From Chthoniobacter flavus Ellin428 (GTDB lineage Bacteria > Verrucomicrobiota > Verrucomicrobiia > Chthoniobacterales > Chthoniobacteraceae), in contig NZ_ABVL01000025.1 of assembly GCF_000173075.1 (NCBI RefSeq), positions 1 to 64,000 of the forward strand: 64,000 nucleotides of DNA. The letters are read 5' to 3'. Shown in pieces: positions 27,735-36,356 of this stretch. Position 1 is the stretch's first letter. Each line of letters opens with the position of its first letter. The notes under the pieces are model-generated. The model made no database searches, had not been told where the DNA came from, and saw only the letters and a list, made by a program, of their open reading frames with translations. The position numbers and the translations under genes were made by a program.

Positions 27735-28808
27735 ATGACCATCGTCCAATCCAGCCGGGAATACGAAAAGTGGCTGGGAGGACAGATCACGATCCTCAAG
27801 GCGGATCTCGCGGCCAAACATGAGCGGATGGCGGAGGATGCGTTCAGCTTTCTCCGGGCCACTTTCTACCGCTGGATGCAGCTTCTGCCGGAGCACTGCC
27901 GGGCGGTTTTCAAGGCGCCCGCGGTCCTCGGGGTCGGCGATCTGCACGTGGAGAACTATGGCACCTGGCGCGATTCCGAGGGGCGCCTCATCTGGGGAAT
28001 CAACGATTTCGACGAAGCCTTTTCCCTGCCTTACACGAATGACCTCGTGCGCCTGGCCACGAGCGCGGCGTTGGCCATCGAGCTCGAGCATCTCCTCCTT
28101 CCCCTCACTATTGCCTGTGCGGCAATCCTCGATGGCTACATCACCGGCCTCGAGAGCGGTGGCAGCCCTTTCGTCCTTTCCGAGGAACACCGCTGGTTGC
28201 GCGACATCGCCACCAGCAAATTGCGCAACCCCACCCTTTATTGGGAAAAGCTCAACGGGCAGCCCCCGGTGAAGCAGGTTCCTTCGAAGGTCCTCACGAT
28301 GCTGCGCAACGCCATGCCGGAAAAAGGGCTGTCCTTCCGCGTCGCGCATCGGCAGGCCGGCCTCGGCAGTCTCGGACGCGAACGTTACACCGCCCTGGCG
28401 GATTGGTGCGGCGGGAAAATCGCCCGCGAAGCCAAGGCGCTGCTCCCCTCAGCCTGTGCCTGGGCGGGGCATCATCCGACCGACACCCACATCTATTACG
28501 CGGATATTCTCCGCCGCTCGGTCCGGGCCGCGGATCCGTTTCTCTGCTTGCACGACACGTGGATCCTGCGCCGTCTGGCACCGTACTCCAGCCGCATCGA
28601 ACTCGCCGAACTCCCTCGTTCGCGGGAAGAGGAAAAGCTGCTCTGGGGCATGGGCCGCGAATTGGCGAACATCCACATCGGCACCCGCTCCGCCGTCCCG
28701 CGCATCCTAAAGGATCTGCGCGACCGCAAAACGAAATGGCTGCGCCAGGCCGCCGACGTCATGACCACCGAAACCCTGCGCGACTGGAAAGCGTGGAGAA
28801 AGCGGTGA
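27735..28808 (+). CDS. DUF2252 family protein
   Basis: Cytosolic protein of 357 residues with the hallmarks of DUF2252, a family related in fold to aminoglycoside phosphotransferase-like kinases but without an assigned reaction. Key segments are KHERMAEDAFSFLRATFYRW near the N-terminus, the loop VGDLHVENYGTW (about residues 72-83), and INDFDEAFSLPYTNDLVRLA (about 93-112), where the Asp residues would bind metal or phosphate by analogy. The C-terminal part includes REEEKLLWGMGRELANIH. Its stop lies 2 bp from the stop of the converging chromate transporter gene, leaving no room for a separate terminator. Confidence 0.82.
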   Translation: MTIVQSSREYEKWLGGQITILKADLAAKHERMAEDAFSFLRATFYRWMQLLPEHCRAVFKAPAVLGVGDLHVENYGTWRDSEGRLIWGINDFDEAFSLPYTNDLVRLATSAALAIELEHLLLPLTIACAAILDGYITGLESGGSPFVLSEEHRWLRDIATSKLRNPTLYWEKLNGQPPVKQVPSKVLTMLRNAMPEKGLSFRVAHRQAGLGSLGRERYTALADWCGGKIAREAKALLPSACAWAGHHPTDTHIYYADILRRSVRAADPFLCLHDTWILRRLAPYSSRIELAELPRSREEEKLLWGMGRELANIHIGTRSAVPRILKDLRDRKTKWLRQAADVMTTETLRDWKAWRKR

Positions 28809-28810
28809 CG

Positions 28811-29962
28811 CTAGGATTTCACCGCCCACCCCAGTATTGCTCCGCCCAACACCAGCCACATCGAGTTGACGCGGAAGCGAAACAAAAGCACGGCCGCGAC
28901 CAGCGCGATGACCACGGTGACGACATCGACCACCGCGCTCCTTCCCAATTGCCACGTCACGACCACCATCAGCGCCAGCGATGCGACGTTCAATCCATCG
29001 AGAAACGCGCCCATCGTGGGTGAGGCACGCAAGCGCCGCAACAACGGGGCACTGACCGCCACGAAGACAAACGCCGGTAAAAAAATCCCGAGGGTCGCGA
29101 GGAGCGACCCTGGCACTCCACCGAGGATGTAACCGATAAAAGTCGCGGTGGTAAAAACCGGCCCCGGTGTCACCTGCCCCACCGCGATCGCATCGAACAA
29201 TTGCGCATCGGTGAGCCAATGCCAGCGATCGACCAAATCTGCCCGTAGAAAGGCCAGCAGCACATAGCCGCTGCCAAACAACACCGCGCCCACTTTCAAA
29301 AAGAAGAGAAACATCGGCCACAAACCAAACGGCGCCGCCGCTCCCCAAGCGACCGGCGTCAACGGAACCGCCGCCACTGCATGCAGACGCGAGCGCGAGA
29401 CGTGCCGCCCTACCATGGCCACCAGCGCCGCGCCAAAGAGCAACGCCAACTCATCCATTCCCAGCAGATTTCCCAGCACGGTCGCGCCACCGATCAACGC
29501 CAGTCCAAGCGATTTCACCGCCGATTGACCAAGATTCCACAAGGCCTGCAAAACGATTGCGATGATCACCGGTTTGACGCCATAGAGCAGCGCGTTCACC
29601 TGCGGGAGCTGCCCGTAGGTCACGTAGAGCCAGCCGCATCCCATGACGAGCAGCATCGCCGGCAAAATGAAGCATGCGCCGGCGACGACCAACCCCACGC
29701 CGCCCGCGCGCAAGCGGCCGATGTGAATCGCCAGTTCGGTGGAGTTCGGCCCAGGGATGAGATTCGTCGCGCCGACCATGTCGAGAAACTCCTCGTGGCT
29801 CAGCCAGCATCGTCGTCGCACGCACTCCTGTTCCATCAGCGCGATGTGCGCCGCCGGTCCGCCGAAACCAATCACTCCGAGCTTCAGGAAAAGTCCCGCG
29901 AGTTCCCACAGCCGTTGCGCGCGTGACGCGGGGACAGGCTCGGTAGACTCTTCACTGCTCAT
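28811..29962 (-). CDS. chrA: Chromate transporter, CHR family
   Basis: Inner-membrane protein of 383 residues with about ten to twelve helices in two homologous CHR halves. The first half has GVIGFGGPAAHIALMEQECV and LVGATNLIPGPNSTELAIHIG-type motifs; the second has KVGAVLFGSGYVLLAFL and DAIAVGQVTPGPVFTTATFIGY. This is the long, two-domain form that exports chromate in proton- or sulfate-linked fashion in characterised bacteria. Some homologues have no chromate role, so resistance is not certain. No ChrB regulator is nearby. Upstream by 96 bp is a small zinc-ribbon gene on the same strand. Confidence 0.9.
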   Translation of the reverse strand: MSSEESTEPVPASRAQRLWELAGLFLKLGVIGFGGPAAHIALMEQECVRRRCWLSHEEFLDMVGATNLIPGPNSTELAIHIGRLRAGGVGLVVAGACFILPAMLLVMGCGWLYVTYGQLPQVNALLYGVKPVIIAIVLQALWNLGQSAVKSLGLALIGGATVLGNLLGMDELALLFGAALVAMVGRHVSRSRLHAVAAVPLTPVAWGAAAPFGLWPMFLFFLKVGAVLFGSGYVLLAFLRADLVDRWHWLTDAQLFDAIAVGQVTPGPVFTTATFIGYILGGVPGSLLATLGIFLPAFVFVAVSAPLLRRLRASPTMGAFLDGLNVASLALMVVVTWQLGRSAVVDVVTVVIALVAAVLLFRFRVNSMWLVLGGAILGWAVKS

Positions 29963-30058
29963 GAGGTTCGCTCATTCCGCCGAGAGGAGCCGAAAACGCA
30001 AGCCTTGTCCGCCGCCCCACGCGCGCCGCTGTTTCCCATCGCATCACCGAAACCGCAG

Positions 30059-30352
30059 TCAATCCAATGGCTCGTGGACCAGTCCGAACCCAGCTCCCAC
30101 GGCGGTTCCCGTGGAGCCGGGCACGAGTGCGTCCTCGGGCGGCGGTGTGCAGACCTGCAATCGCCGGCAACGCGTGCAACGCCACGGCTCCCAACGAGCC
30201 GCGATCAACGTGATCAGCCAGCACGGCGCCCACAGGCCCAGCGTGCAGATGGTCAGTGCCAGATGCACTTGATGCTGCGGCACCCGGCGCCGCAGCACAC
30301 TCTCCGTCCCACAGCCCGCACACTGTCCGAGTCGGTAGTGTTTTCGAAACAT
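30059..30352 (-). CDS. Small membrane protein with flanking zinc-ribbon cysteine pairs
   Basis: About 97 residues from the start chosen (MFRKHYRLGQCAGCG); an ATG 75 bp upstream is possible. The layout is CAGCG, a basic stretch RRRVPQHQVHL, a hydrophobic helix with LTLGLW-like sequence (TICTLGLWAPCWLITLIAA), then CTRCRR. Two CxxC pairs flanking a single membrane helix suggest a membrane-associated zinc ribbon. Function unknown. It is divergent from the NHL-repeat gene and co-directional with chrA. Confidence 0.65.
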   Translation of the reverse strand: MFRKHYRLGQCAGCGTESVLRRRVPQHQVHLALTICTLGLWAPCWLITLIAARWEPWRCTRCRRLQVCTPPPEDALVPGSTGTAVGAGFGLVHEPLD

Positions 30353-30492
30353 GTCCCGGAATTTCGCCACGCGATGTGGCGGATACTTGACGCCTCCGTG
30401 AACATTCCGTGAACCTTCTTCCCACACTCGTCTCCGTCAAAAATTGCCTTCCGTCGTGCGGCTACGTAACGTGCCGGCTCTCCTTTCCCGCA

Positions 30493-32022
30493 ATGCGTGC
30501 CGTCTTGTTTCTCATTTTTACTGTTTGTCTGGTTCTTCCAGGTTTTGTCCTCGGTCGCGATCCCAGCAAGATCGCGGAGACCAATTCTCCCGATGGCAAA
30601 TACGCCCTTTCGGCCACGATGGAAAACGAAACGACACTCCTCATCGAGTTCAAGAACAAGTCGGGCAAGACCGTCGGCAAAATCACGGTTTCCGATTTCG
30701 ATGGCAATGATCGCCGCAGCGGAATCACCGCGCTGTGGAAGGCTGATGCCTCGGCAGTCGCGTTGAACATCGATCGCGGGGCGAACATCTCCGACTGCCG
30801 CGTGGCGGCAAATGCGAAAGGCTCGTGGGTCGAGCTGCCGTTGCCCAAGGAACCCGTCCAAAAGGTCCGCAAAGCCGGCAACACGCAGGGAGGCAAAGCG
30901 ATGGACCACCTTAGCGCCCAATCGTGGCTGCCGGGGCAGAGATTGGCCGTCTCCTATACCGGCAACAACGGCACGGAATACGGGCTCGTCTTCCAGCTCG
31001 TGCGCGGCTGGAAGCAGCATCTCGAATATCAGCAAACCATCACCGTCAAAGGCGCGTCGTCGGAACCCAGGGTGGTAAACGAGCTGCCGTGCACCTTCCA
31101 CGTTTTCGCCGGCGAAACGGAAGGCGCCGCCGACGGGGCCGGCGTGACGGCGCAATTCAAGAATCCGTCAGGACTGGCGATCGACGAGCACGGAAATGTG
31201 GACGTCGCCGACCGCACAAATCAGACGCTGCGCCGCATCAGCCCCAGCGGAGAAACGGAAACGATCGCGGGCACCGCGGGCGAACACGGGACGGCCGACG
31301 GCGCGGGAAAGGCCGCGCGCTTCTGGTATCCGCAGGGCCTGGCGATCGATGAGCACGGGAACGTTTACGTCGCGGATACCAGCGCAAAGAGCGTGCGCAA
31401 AGTCACGCCCAACGGACAAGTCTCCACCCTGGCGGGCGGTTTCAAATACCCGACTGCCGTCGCGGTGAATCACGAGGGCGATGTCTTCGTGACCGACTCC
31501 AGCAACCACGTGATCCAGAAGATCGCGCACGACGGCAAGGTCAGCGTGCTCGCGGGCAAGCCCGGCGAATCCGGGGCGAAGAATGGCCACGGCGAAGAGG
31601 CGCGCTTTCATTTTCCCAATGGCATCGCCATCGGCGCTGACGGCGCATTGTACGTCGTGGAGCATTCCTCCATCCGCAAGATCGATGGCAAGGGCAACGT
31701 GACCACCTTCGCCGGTTCGCTCGAGGAGGAAGGCCGCAACGATGGCACCGGTGCCGCCGCGCGTTTTTGGGGTCTCACGGCCATCGCCGCCGATGCCAGG
31801 GGCAATCTCTACGTCGCCGACCACGAACTGAAAAACCTGCGGCGTATTTCAAGGAGTGGCGTCGTACAGACGATGCGCACGGCCGAGCATAACGACCTGC
31901 CCCTGCAAAACCCGATGGCCATCGCGGTCGACGCCCGTGGCCGCGTCTTCGTCGCAGATCAAAACACCAGCACGATCCTGCTTGTCGAACCCGTCGACAT
32001 CAGTGAAACGACCGCAAAGTAA
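30493..32022 (+). CDS. Secreted NHL-repeat beta-propeller protein
   Basis: Protein of about 509 residues. The chosen ATG gives a signal peptide, MRAVLFLIFTVCLVLPGFVLG; upstream in-frame codons lack one. Residues 25-210 form a beta-rich domain of unknown family. From about 225 to the end there are at least five NHL repeats with the pattern PSGLAIDEHGNVDVADRTNQ, RRISPSGETETIAGTAGE, which fold as a beta-propeller. The inserted GTADGAGKAARF loops are typical of verrucomicrobial and acidobacterial NHL proteins. Such propellers bind proteins, RNA or ligands, and some are lyases, so no activity is assigned. Confidence 0.85.
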   Translation: MRAVLFLIFTVCLVLPGFVLGRDPSKIAETNSPDGKYALSATMENETTLLIEFKNKSGKTVGKITVSDFDGNDRRSGITALWKADASAVALNIDRGANISDCRVAANAKGSWVELPLPKEPVQKVRKAGNTQGGKAMDHLSAQSWLPGQRLAVSYTGNNGTEYGLVFQLVRGWKQHLEYQQTITVKGASSEPRVVNELPCTFHVFAGETEGAADGAGVTAQFKNPSGLAIDEHGNVDVADRTNQTLRRISPSGETETIAGTAGEHGTADGAGKAARFWYPQGLAIDEHGNVYVADTSAKSVRKVTPNGQVSTLAGGFKYPTAVAVNHEGDVFVTDSSNHVIQKIAHDGKVSVLAGKPGESGAKNGHGEEARFHFPNGIAIGADGALYVVEHSSIRKIDGKGNVTTFAGSLEEEGRNDGTGAAARFWGLTAIAADARGNLYVADHELKNLRRISRSGVVQTMRTAEHNDLPLQNPMAIAVDARGRVFVADQNTSTILLVEPVDISETTAK

Positions 32023-32082
32023 GGCGTCCACCGCTTCTCCGCGTGCATCCCTCTTTTTCTGCGCTAGCATCCGCAACCCCGC

Positions 32083-32853
32083 ATGGCATCTGACACCGCC
32101 CCCCTCTCCGCCTCGCAAGGCACGGAAATCTCCGCCCGTTTTGTCCGTGGCATCCTGTTCTTTGAGCGCTACGTGCTGCCGTGGATTTATGTGTGGTTCG
32201 TCTATATCCAGGTGAGCCACGCTTACGCCGAGTATCGGAATTACCACAACCCGCTTCACGCCCGCCTCCACCCGGAGACTTTCTCGATCTTCTGCGCGTC
32301 GATCACCAAGTACGTTCTCCTCGCCGTGCTATCGGCCTTTACCGGTATCGCCTTGTTCTTCAGCCGGCAGCCCACGCATCCGCCGAAGAGTCTCATTCAC
32401 ATCACGGTGCCACTGGCGATGAGTTACTACGTCTTCCTCTACGGCGCCATCGGCCTCATGCCTTTGGAACTGCGGGAGAATCTCCTGCCGTTGCACTGGC
32501 GTGTCCCCGCGGCCGTAGCGGCGTTGGTGCTCAGCATCATCGGTTATGCGATCGCGCTTTGGGGGCTGGCTAATTTGGGGCGCTCGTTCGCCATCATGGT
32601 GGCCGCACGGGGAATGGTAACCGCGGGCCCTTACCAATACGTCCGGCACCCGATGTATCTCGGTTATCTCTTCGAGCTCACCGGCCTGCTCCTCGCTTCG
32701 GCTTGTCTCGGCATGCTGCTCCTCGGCGCAGGGTTTGTTTTCCTGATGGTCACCCGGGCGCAGCTCGAAGAAGAACGCCTCGCCGAAGCGTATCCCGCCT
32801 ATCGCGATTACATGCGGCGGACGGGGTTTCTGTTTCCGCGTTTTGGGGCCTAG
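32083..32853 (+). CDS. ICMT-like membrane methyltransferase, second copy
   Basis: Integral membrane protein of 256 residues with about six helices. The C-terminal half carries the isoprenylcysteine carboxyl methyltransferase-like signature: RGMVTAGPYQYVRHPMYLGY, then QLEEERLAEAYPAYRDYMRRTG. It is longer at the N-terminus than the copy at 16.2 kb. The last codons and the stop lie within a 37-bp sequence that is repeated 65 bp downstream, so the C-terminal FLFPRFGA may be repeat-derived. Substrate unknown. Confidence 0.83.
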   Translation: MASDTAPLSASQGTEISARFVRGILFFERYVLPWIYVWFVYIQVSHAYAEYRNYHNPLHARLHPETFSIFCASITKYVLLAVLSAFTGIALFFSRQPTHPPKSLIHITVPLAMSYYVFLYGAIGLMPLELRENLLPLHWRVPAAVAALVLSIIGYAIALWGLANLGRSFAIMVAARGMVTAGPYQYVRHPMYLGYLFELTGLLLASACLGMLLLGAGFVFLMVTRAQLEEERLAEAYPAYRDYMRRTGFLFPRFGA

Positions 32854-32927
32854 TGGAAACCAGGAACCCGGTAGCAGAGTTGCTTCGGTAGTTTCTGTTT
32901 TCCCGGCTTGGCGCGTAGTGGAAACCA
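32826..32927 (+). repeat. 37-bp direct repeat, first unit contains a gene stop codon
   Basis: Units at 32826-32862 and 32891-32927 agree at about 31 of 37 positions, with identical ends (GTTTCTGTTT and TAGTGGAAACCA). The TAG of the first unit is the stop of the ICMT-like gene. No further copies were noticed in the window. Confidence 0.75.
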
Positions 32928-32977
32928 AGACTGGCGGAGAGCGCAGGGCACGAACGCGCGAAGCGCCCCAAAACATC

Positions 32978-33163
32978 GTCATCCTGAGCGGAGCGGGGAA
33001 GCATGGGCGGAGTCGAAGGACCTCTGACTTCCGAGGGTTTTCGTGCCGAACTTCTTCAATAGGCGTGTGGTCACGCGCAGGGTGCGAAGGCTCCGCACGA
33101 GAACCCGCAGAAATTGGAGGTCCTTCGACTCCGCCCATGCTTCCTCGCTCCGCTCAGGATGAC
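32978..33163. repeat. Near-perfect 186-bp inverted-repeat element
   Basis: The 46-bp arms 32978-33023 and 33118-33163 match at 45 of 46 positions. They begin GTCATCCTGAGCGGAGCG and end GTCGAAGGACCT. The next 30 or so bases inward are also imperfectly complementary, and the centre has GCGTG-TGGT-CACGC near 33063, so the whole forms one long cruciform. It has no gene and fits a non-autonomous, MITE-like element. It fills most of the 399-bp gap between two converging genes. Confidence 0.85.
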
Positions 33164-33252
33164 ACATTTTTTCGGGCGCTGCGCGCATCTCCGGCCCAGC
33201 GCACACAGACAGCAACACGTTCGCGGCCGCAGGTTTTTCCACGCAGCTTCCG

Positions 33253-34656
33253 CTACTTCCAGTTCTCCACTAACTCCACCAGCGTCCGGATCCCAAAACC
33301 AGTCGCCCCACGCGCCATGTCGGCCCGGTCTTTTTCCCGGTGGCCGGTATAGGCGATATCGAGATGGGCCCACGGCGTATCCTCGGCAAACGTCTTGAGA
33401 AACGCCGCCGCGGTGCACGCGCCGCCAAGGCGTCCGCCGGAATTCTTGATCAGCGCCACATCGCTGCGGATCTGCCGTTCGTAATCCTCGAACATCGGCA
33501 TGTGCCAGATACACTCGCCCGCCGTCGCGGCGGCATCGAGCACGCGCTGGCGCAATTTGTCATCGTTGCTCCAGAAACCGGCGGCGTATTCGCCCAGCGC
33601 CACACCACATGCGCCGGTGAGGGTCGCGAGGTCCACGATGGCCGCCGCATTCAAATCCTGGCGCGCATACGCGATCGCGTCCGCGAGCACCACCCGTCCT
33701 TCGGCATCGGTGTTCACGATCTCGATGTGTTTGCCATCGTACGTCGTGACGATATCGCCCGGGCGATAAGCATTTCCGCCAGGCATATTTTCCGCGCTGG
33801 CAATGACGCCGACCACATTGCGCTTCACGCCCAGCGCCGCCATCGCCGCCATCGCGCCGAGCACGGCAATCCCGCCGCACTTGTCGAAGATCATCTCCTC
33901 CATGTTGGCAGCCGGCTTGATGGAAATGCCGCCGGTATCAAACGTGATCGCCTTGCCGACCATGGCCACCGGCGCGTCTGTTTTCGCTCCGCCACGATGC
34001 TCGAGCACGATCATCCTCGGAGGCCGCACACTACCCTGCCCCACGGCAAGCAAGCCGCCAAACTTGCCAGCACGCAGCGCCTTCTCGTCGAAGACGCGCA
34101 CCTTGAATCCGTAAGTCCGGCCCAGCTTCTCCGCCTGTTGGGCGAGTGTGCCGGGATAGAGCAGATTGCCGGGCAGATTGCCGACTTCGCGGACGACATT
34201 GGTCGCCGTGGCGATCGCCTCGGAACGGCGCACCGCGCGCTTCGCTGCCGCGACATCGCCCGCCAGCACCTGCACGGAGAGGCCGGCCAATCCCGCCGTC
34301 TTCCTCGTCTTGAAACGCTCGAAGCGATAATCCGCCAGCAGCGCTCCTTCGACAGCCGGCCCCGCAAACTGCGGCCAATCATCGAGGTGCAACGCCAGGT
34401 GGTGTTCATCGATCTTCTTGAGGAAAATCGTCGCCGCACCCGCCGCCGAACGGAAGGTCGCGGCATCGATCTTCGCCCGCTGTCCCAGACCTACGCACAG
34501 GACGCGCTCATTACGCGCGTAGAAAAGCGCGTTCGCTTTACCGGAAAACTCCGCCTCCGTGACCGGCGGCGTGATCTTGCCGCGGGCATCCTTGGGGACG
34601 AACCGGACGGTGATGGCACGCTTGGCCGGAGCTTCGGGGCCGACGGAGATTTTCAC
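33253..34656 (-). CDS. pepA: Leucyl aminopeptidase, M17 family
   Basis: Cytosolic di-metal exopeptidase releasing N-terminal amino acids. The 467-residue protein has the variable N-terminal domain (1-160) and the catalytic domain with GKAITFDTGGISIKPAANM, DKCGGIAVLG, ENMPGGNAYRPGDI and the M17 signature NTDAEGR at residues 315-321. Metal ligands expected from the family (Lys and Asp in VGKAITFDTG, Asp and Glu in NTDAEGR) are present. It follows serA by 4 bp on the same strand and so is probably co-transcribed. Confidence 0.95.
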   Translation of the reverse strand: MKISVGPEAPAKRAITVRFVPKDARGKITPPVTEAEFSGKANALFYARNERVLCVGLGQRAKIDAATFRSAAGAATIFLKKIDEHHLALHLDDWPQFAGPAVEGALLADYRFERFKTRKTAGLAGLSVQVLAGDVAAAKRAVRRSEAIATATNVVREVGNLPGNLLYPGTLAQQAEKLGRTYGFKVRVFDEKALRAGKFGGLLAVGQGSVRPPRMIVLEHRGGAKTDAPVAMVGKAITFDTGGISIKPAANMEEMIFDKCGGIAVLGAMAAMAALGVKRNVVGVIASAENMPGGNAYRPGDIVTTYDGKHIEIVNTDAEGRVVLADAIAYARQDLNAAAIVDLATLTGACGVALGEYAAGFWSNDDKLRQRVLDAAATAGECIWHMPMFEDYERQIRSDVALIKNSGGRLGGACTAAAFLKTFAEDTPWAHLDIAYTGHREKDRADMARGATGFGIRTLVELVENWK

Positions 34657-34660
34657 GGCT

Positions 34661-36253
34661 TTAGAGTTGGACGACCTGGACGCTGTGGATGTCGCCTCCA
34701 GCGGTCAGCTCCTTGATGATCGCTTCGCTGGGCACGGAATCGAGGTTCAAGAGCGTGAGCGCTTCGCCGCCCTCTTCGTTGCGGCTCAGCGACATGCCCG
34801 CGATGTTCACCTTGTGCTTGCCGAGCAGCGTGCCGACGTGGCCGACGACGCCCGGGCGATCGCGGTTCTCGAACAGGAAGAGCACGCCTTCGGGCTTCGC
34901 TTCCACGTGGCGGCCGTTGACCTTCACGATGCGCGGCGTGGTGCCGAAGAAAGTGCCGGCCACGCTCACCCAACCGTTTTCCCCGGTGGCGGTGAGTTCG
35001 ATGAGCTCAGCAAAATCGCTCTGGCTGCTCTCACGCGATTCGGTGAGCTTGATACCGAGGTTTTCCGCGAAGCTGAGGCAATTGACGACATTCACCTCAG
35101 GACCGCCGGCGGCGCGAAGGAAGGAGGCGAGAATCGAGCGCGTCACCGGGGTGGTGTCCGCTTCATTGATTTTGCCCGAGTAGTTGATATTGAGGCTCTC
35201 CACGCGCTTCGCTGCGATCTGCGAGAGGAAATGCCCGAGCTTTTCGCCGAGGGCGATGTGCGGGCCGACAACCGCGAGGGTCTTCGCATCGATGCTCGGC
35301 ATGTTGACCGCATTGCGGATTTCGCCGCTCAGCAGGGCCGCGCGAATCTGCTCGGCCACTTCGATGCCCACGCCTTCCTGCGCTTCCGCCGTGGACGCGC
35401 CGAGGTGCGGGGTGAGGATGAGATTCGGCAGGCCGCGCAGCGGGGATTCGGCCGGGAGCGGTTCGGCCTCGAAGACGTCGAGCGCCGCGGCAGCGACTTG
35501 CTTCGACTTCAAAGCTTCCACCAGCGCCGCTTCGTCGATGAGACCGCCACGCGCGCAATTCACGATGCGCACGCCCTTCTTGGTCTTGGCGAGGCGCTCG
35601 GCATTGAGCATGTACTTCGTCTCCGCGGTGAGCGGCATGTGCAGGGTGATGAAATCGGCCTGCGGAATGATCAGGTCGAGCGATTCGACGAGTTCCACCT
35701 GCAGCGAGCGGGCGCGGCTGGCCGAGAGATACGGATCGTAAGCGAGGACGCGCATGCCGAAGGCGATGGCGCGGCGGGCGATCTCCGTGCCGATGCGGCC
35801 CATGCCGAGAATGGCGAGCGTCTTGTTATAGAGCTCCACGCCGACGAAAGTCTTCCGGTCCCACTTGCCACTCTTCACGCTGGCGTCGGCCTGCGGGATG
35901 TTGCGCGCGGTCGAGACCATGAGCGAGAAAGCGTGCTCGGCGGTCGAGATGGTATTTCCACCCGGCGTGTTCATCACGATGATGCCGCGCTTGGTGGCGG
36001 CGTCCACGTCCACGTTGTCCACACCCACGCCCGCGCGGCCGATCACCTTCAGGTTGGTGGCCGCTTCGATGACCTTGGCGTTGGCCTTGGTTTCGCTGCG
36101 CACAACGAGCGCGTTGAATTCGCCGATGATCGCGAGGAGTTCATCGGGCTTGAGGCCGATTTTGACGGTGACGTCGAGCGACCCGCCATTGGCGAGTTCA
36201 TCAATGCCCTTCTGGGCGATGGGATCGGCGACGAGAACTTTGGGTTTGGACAT
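34661..36253 (-). CDS. serA: D-3-phosphoglycerate dehydrogenase, long form
   Basis: First enzyme of phosphorylated serine synthesis, oxidising 3-phosphoglycerate with NAD+. At 530 residues it is the type with substrate-binding and NAD domains, an intervening ASB domain (about 320-450) and a C-terminal ACT domain (about 455-530, RPGVVGHVGTLLGKHKVNIAGM), which usually binds serine for feedback control. The NAD-binding loop is LGMGRIGTEIARRA, and the catalytic Arg, Glu and His regions are NCARGGLIDE, LDVFEAEP and LTPHLGAST. It is followed by pepA after 4 bp and preceded by a proline-rich membrane protein gene 103 bp upstream. Confidence 0.97.
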   Translation of the reverse strand: MSKPKVLVADPIAQKGIDELANGGSLDVTVKIGLKPDELLAIIGEFNALVVRSETKANAKVIEAATNLKVIGRAGVGVDNVDVDAATKRGIIVMNTPGGNTISTAEHAFSLMVSTARNIPQADASVKSGKWDRKTFVGVELYNKTLAILGMGRIGTEIARRAIAFGMRVLAYDPYLSASRARSLQVELVESLDLIIPQADFITLHMPLTAETKYMLNAERLAKTKKGVRIVNCARGGLIDEAALVEALKSKQVAAAALDVFEAEPLPAESPLRGLPNLILTPHLGASTAEAQEGVGIEVAEQIRAALLSGEIRNAVNMPSIDAKTLAVVGPHIALGEKLGHFLSQIAAKRVESLNINYSGKINEADTTPVTRSILASFLRAAGGPEVNVVNCLSFAENLGIKLTESRESSQSDFAELIELTATGENGWVSVAGTFFGTTPRIVKVNGRHVEAKPEGVLFLFENRDRPGVVGHVGTLLGKHKVNIAGMSLSRNEEGGEALTLLNLDSVPSEAIIKELTAGGDIHSVQVVQL

Positions 36254-36356
36254 GGCTGTGAAAAAAGAGCGGCAATTCTCGGCACCGCGCCGGAAAGCGC
36301 AAACGAAAATTCCCGATAACGGAAAACAGTTTCCCGATTACAGGGGCGGAGACACC

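Noticed and set aside
32843..33352. 169-codon plus-strand frame
   Set aside because: It lies over the direct repeat and the 186-bp inverted repeat, and has no protein-like features.
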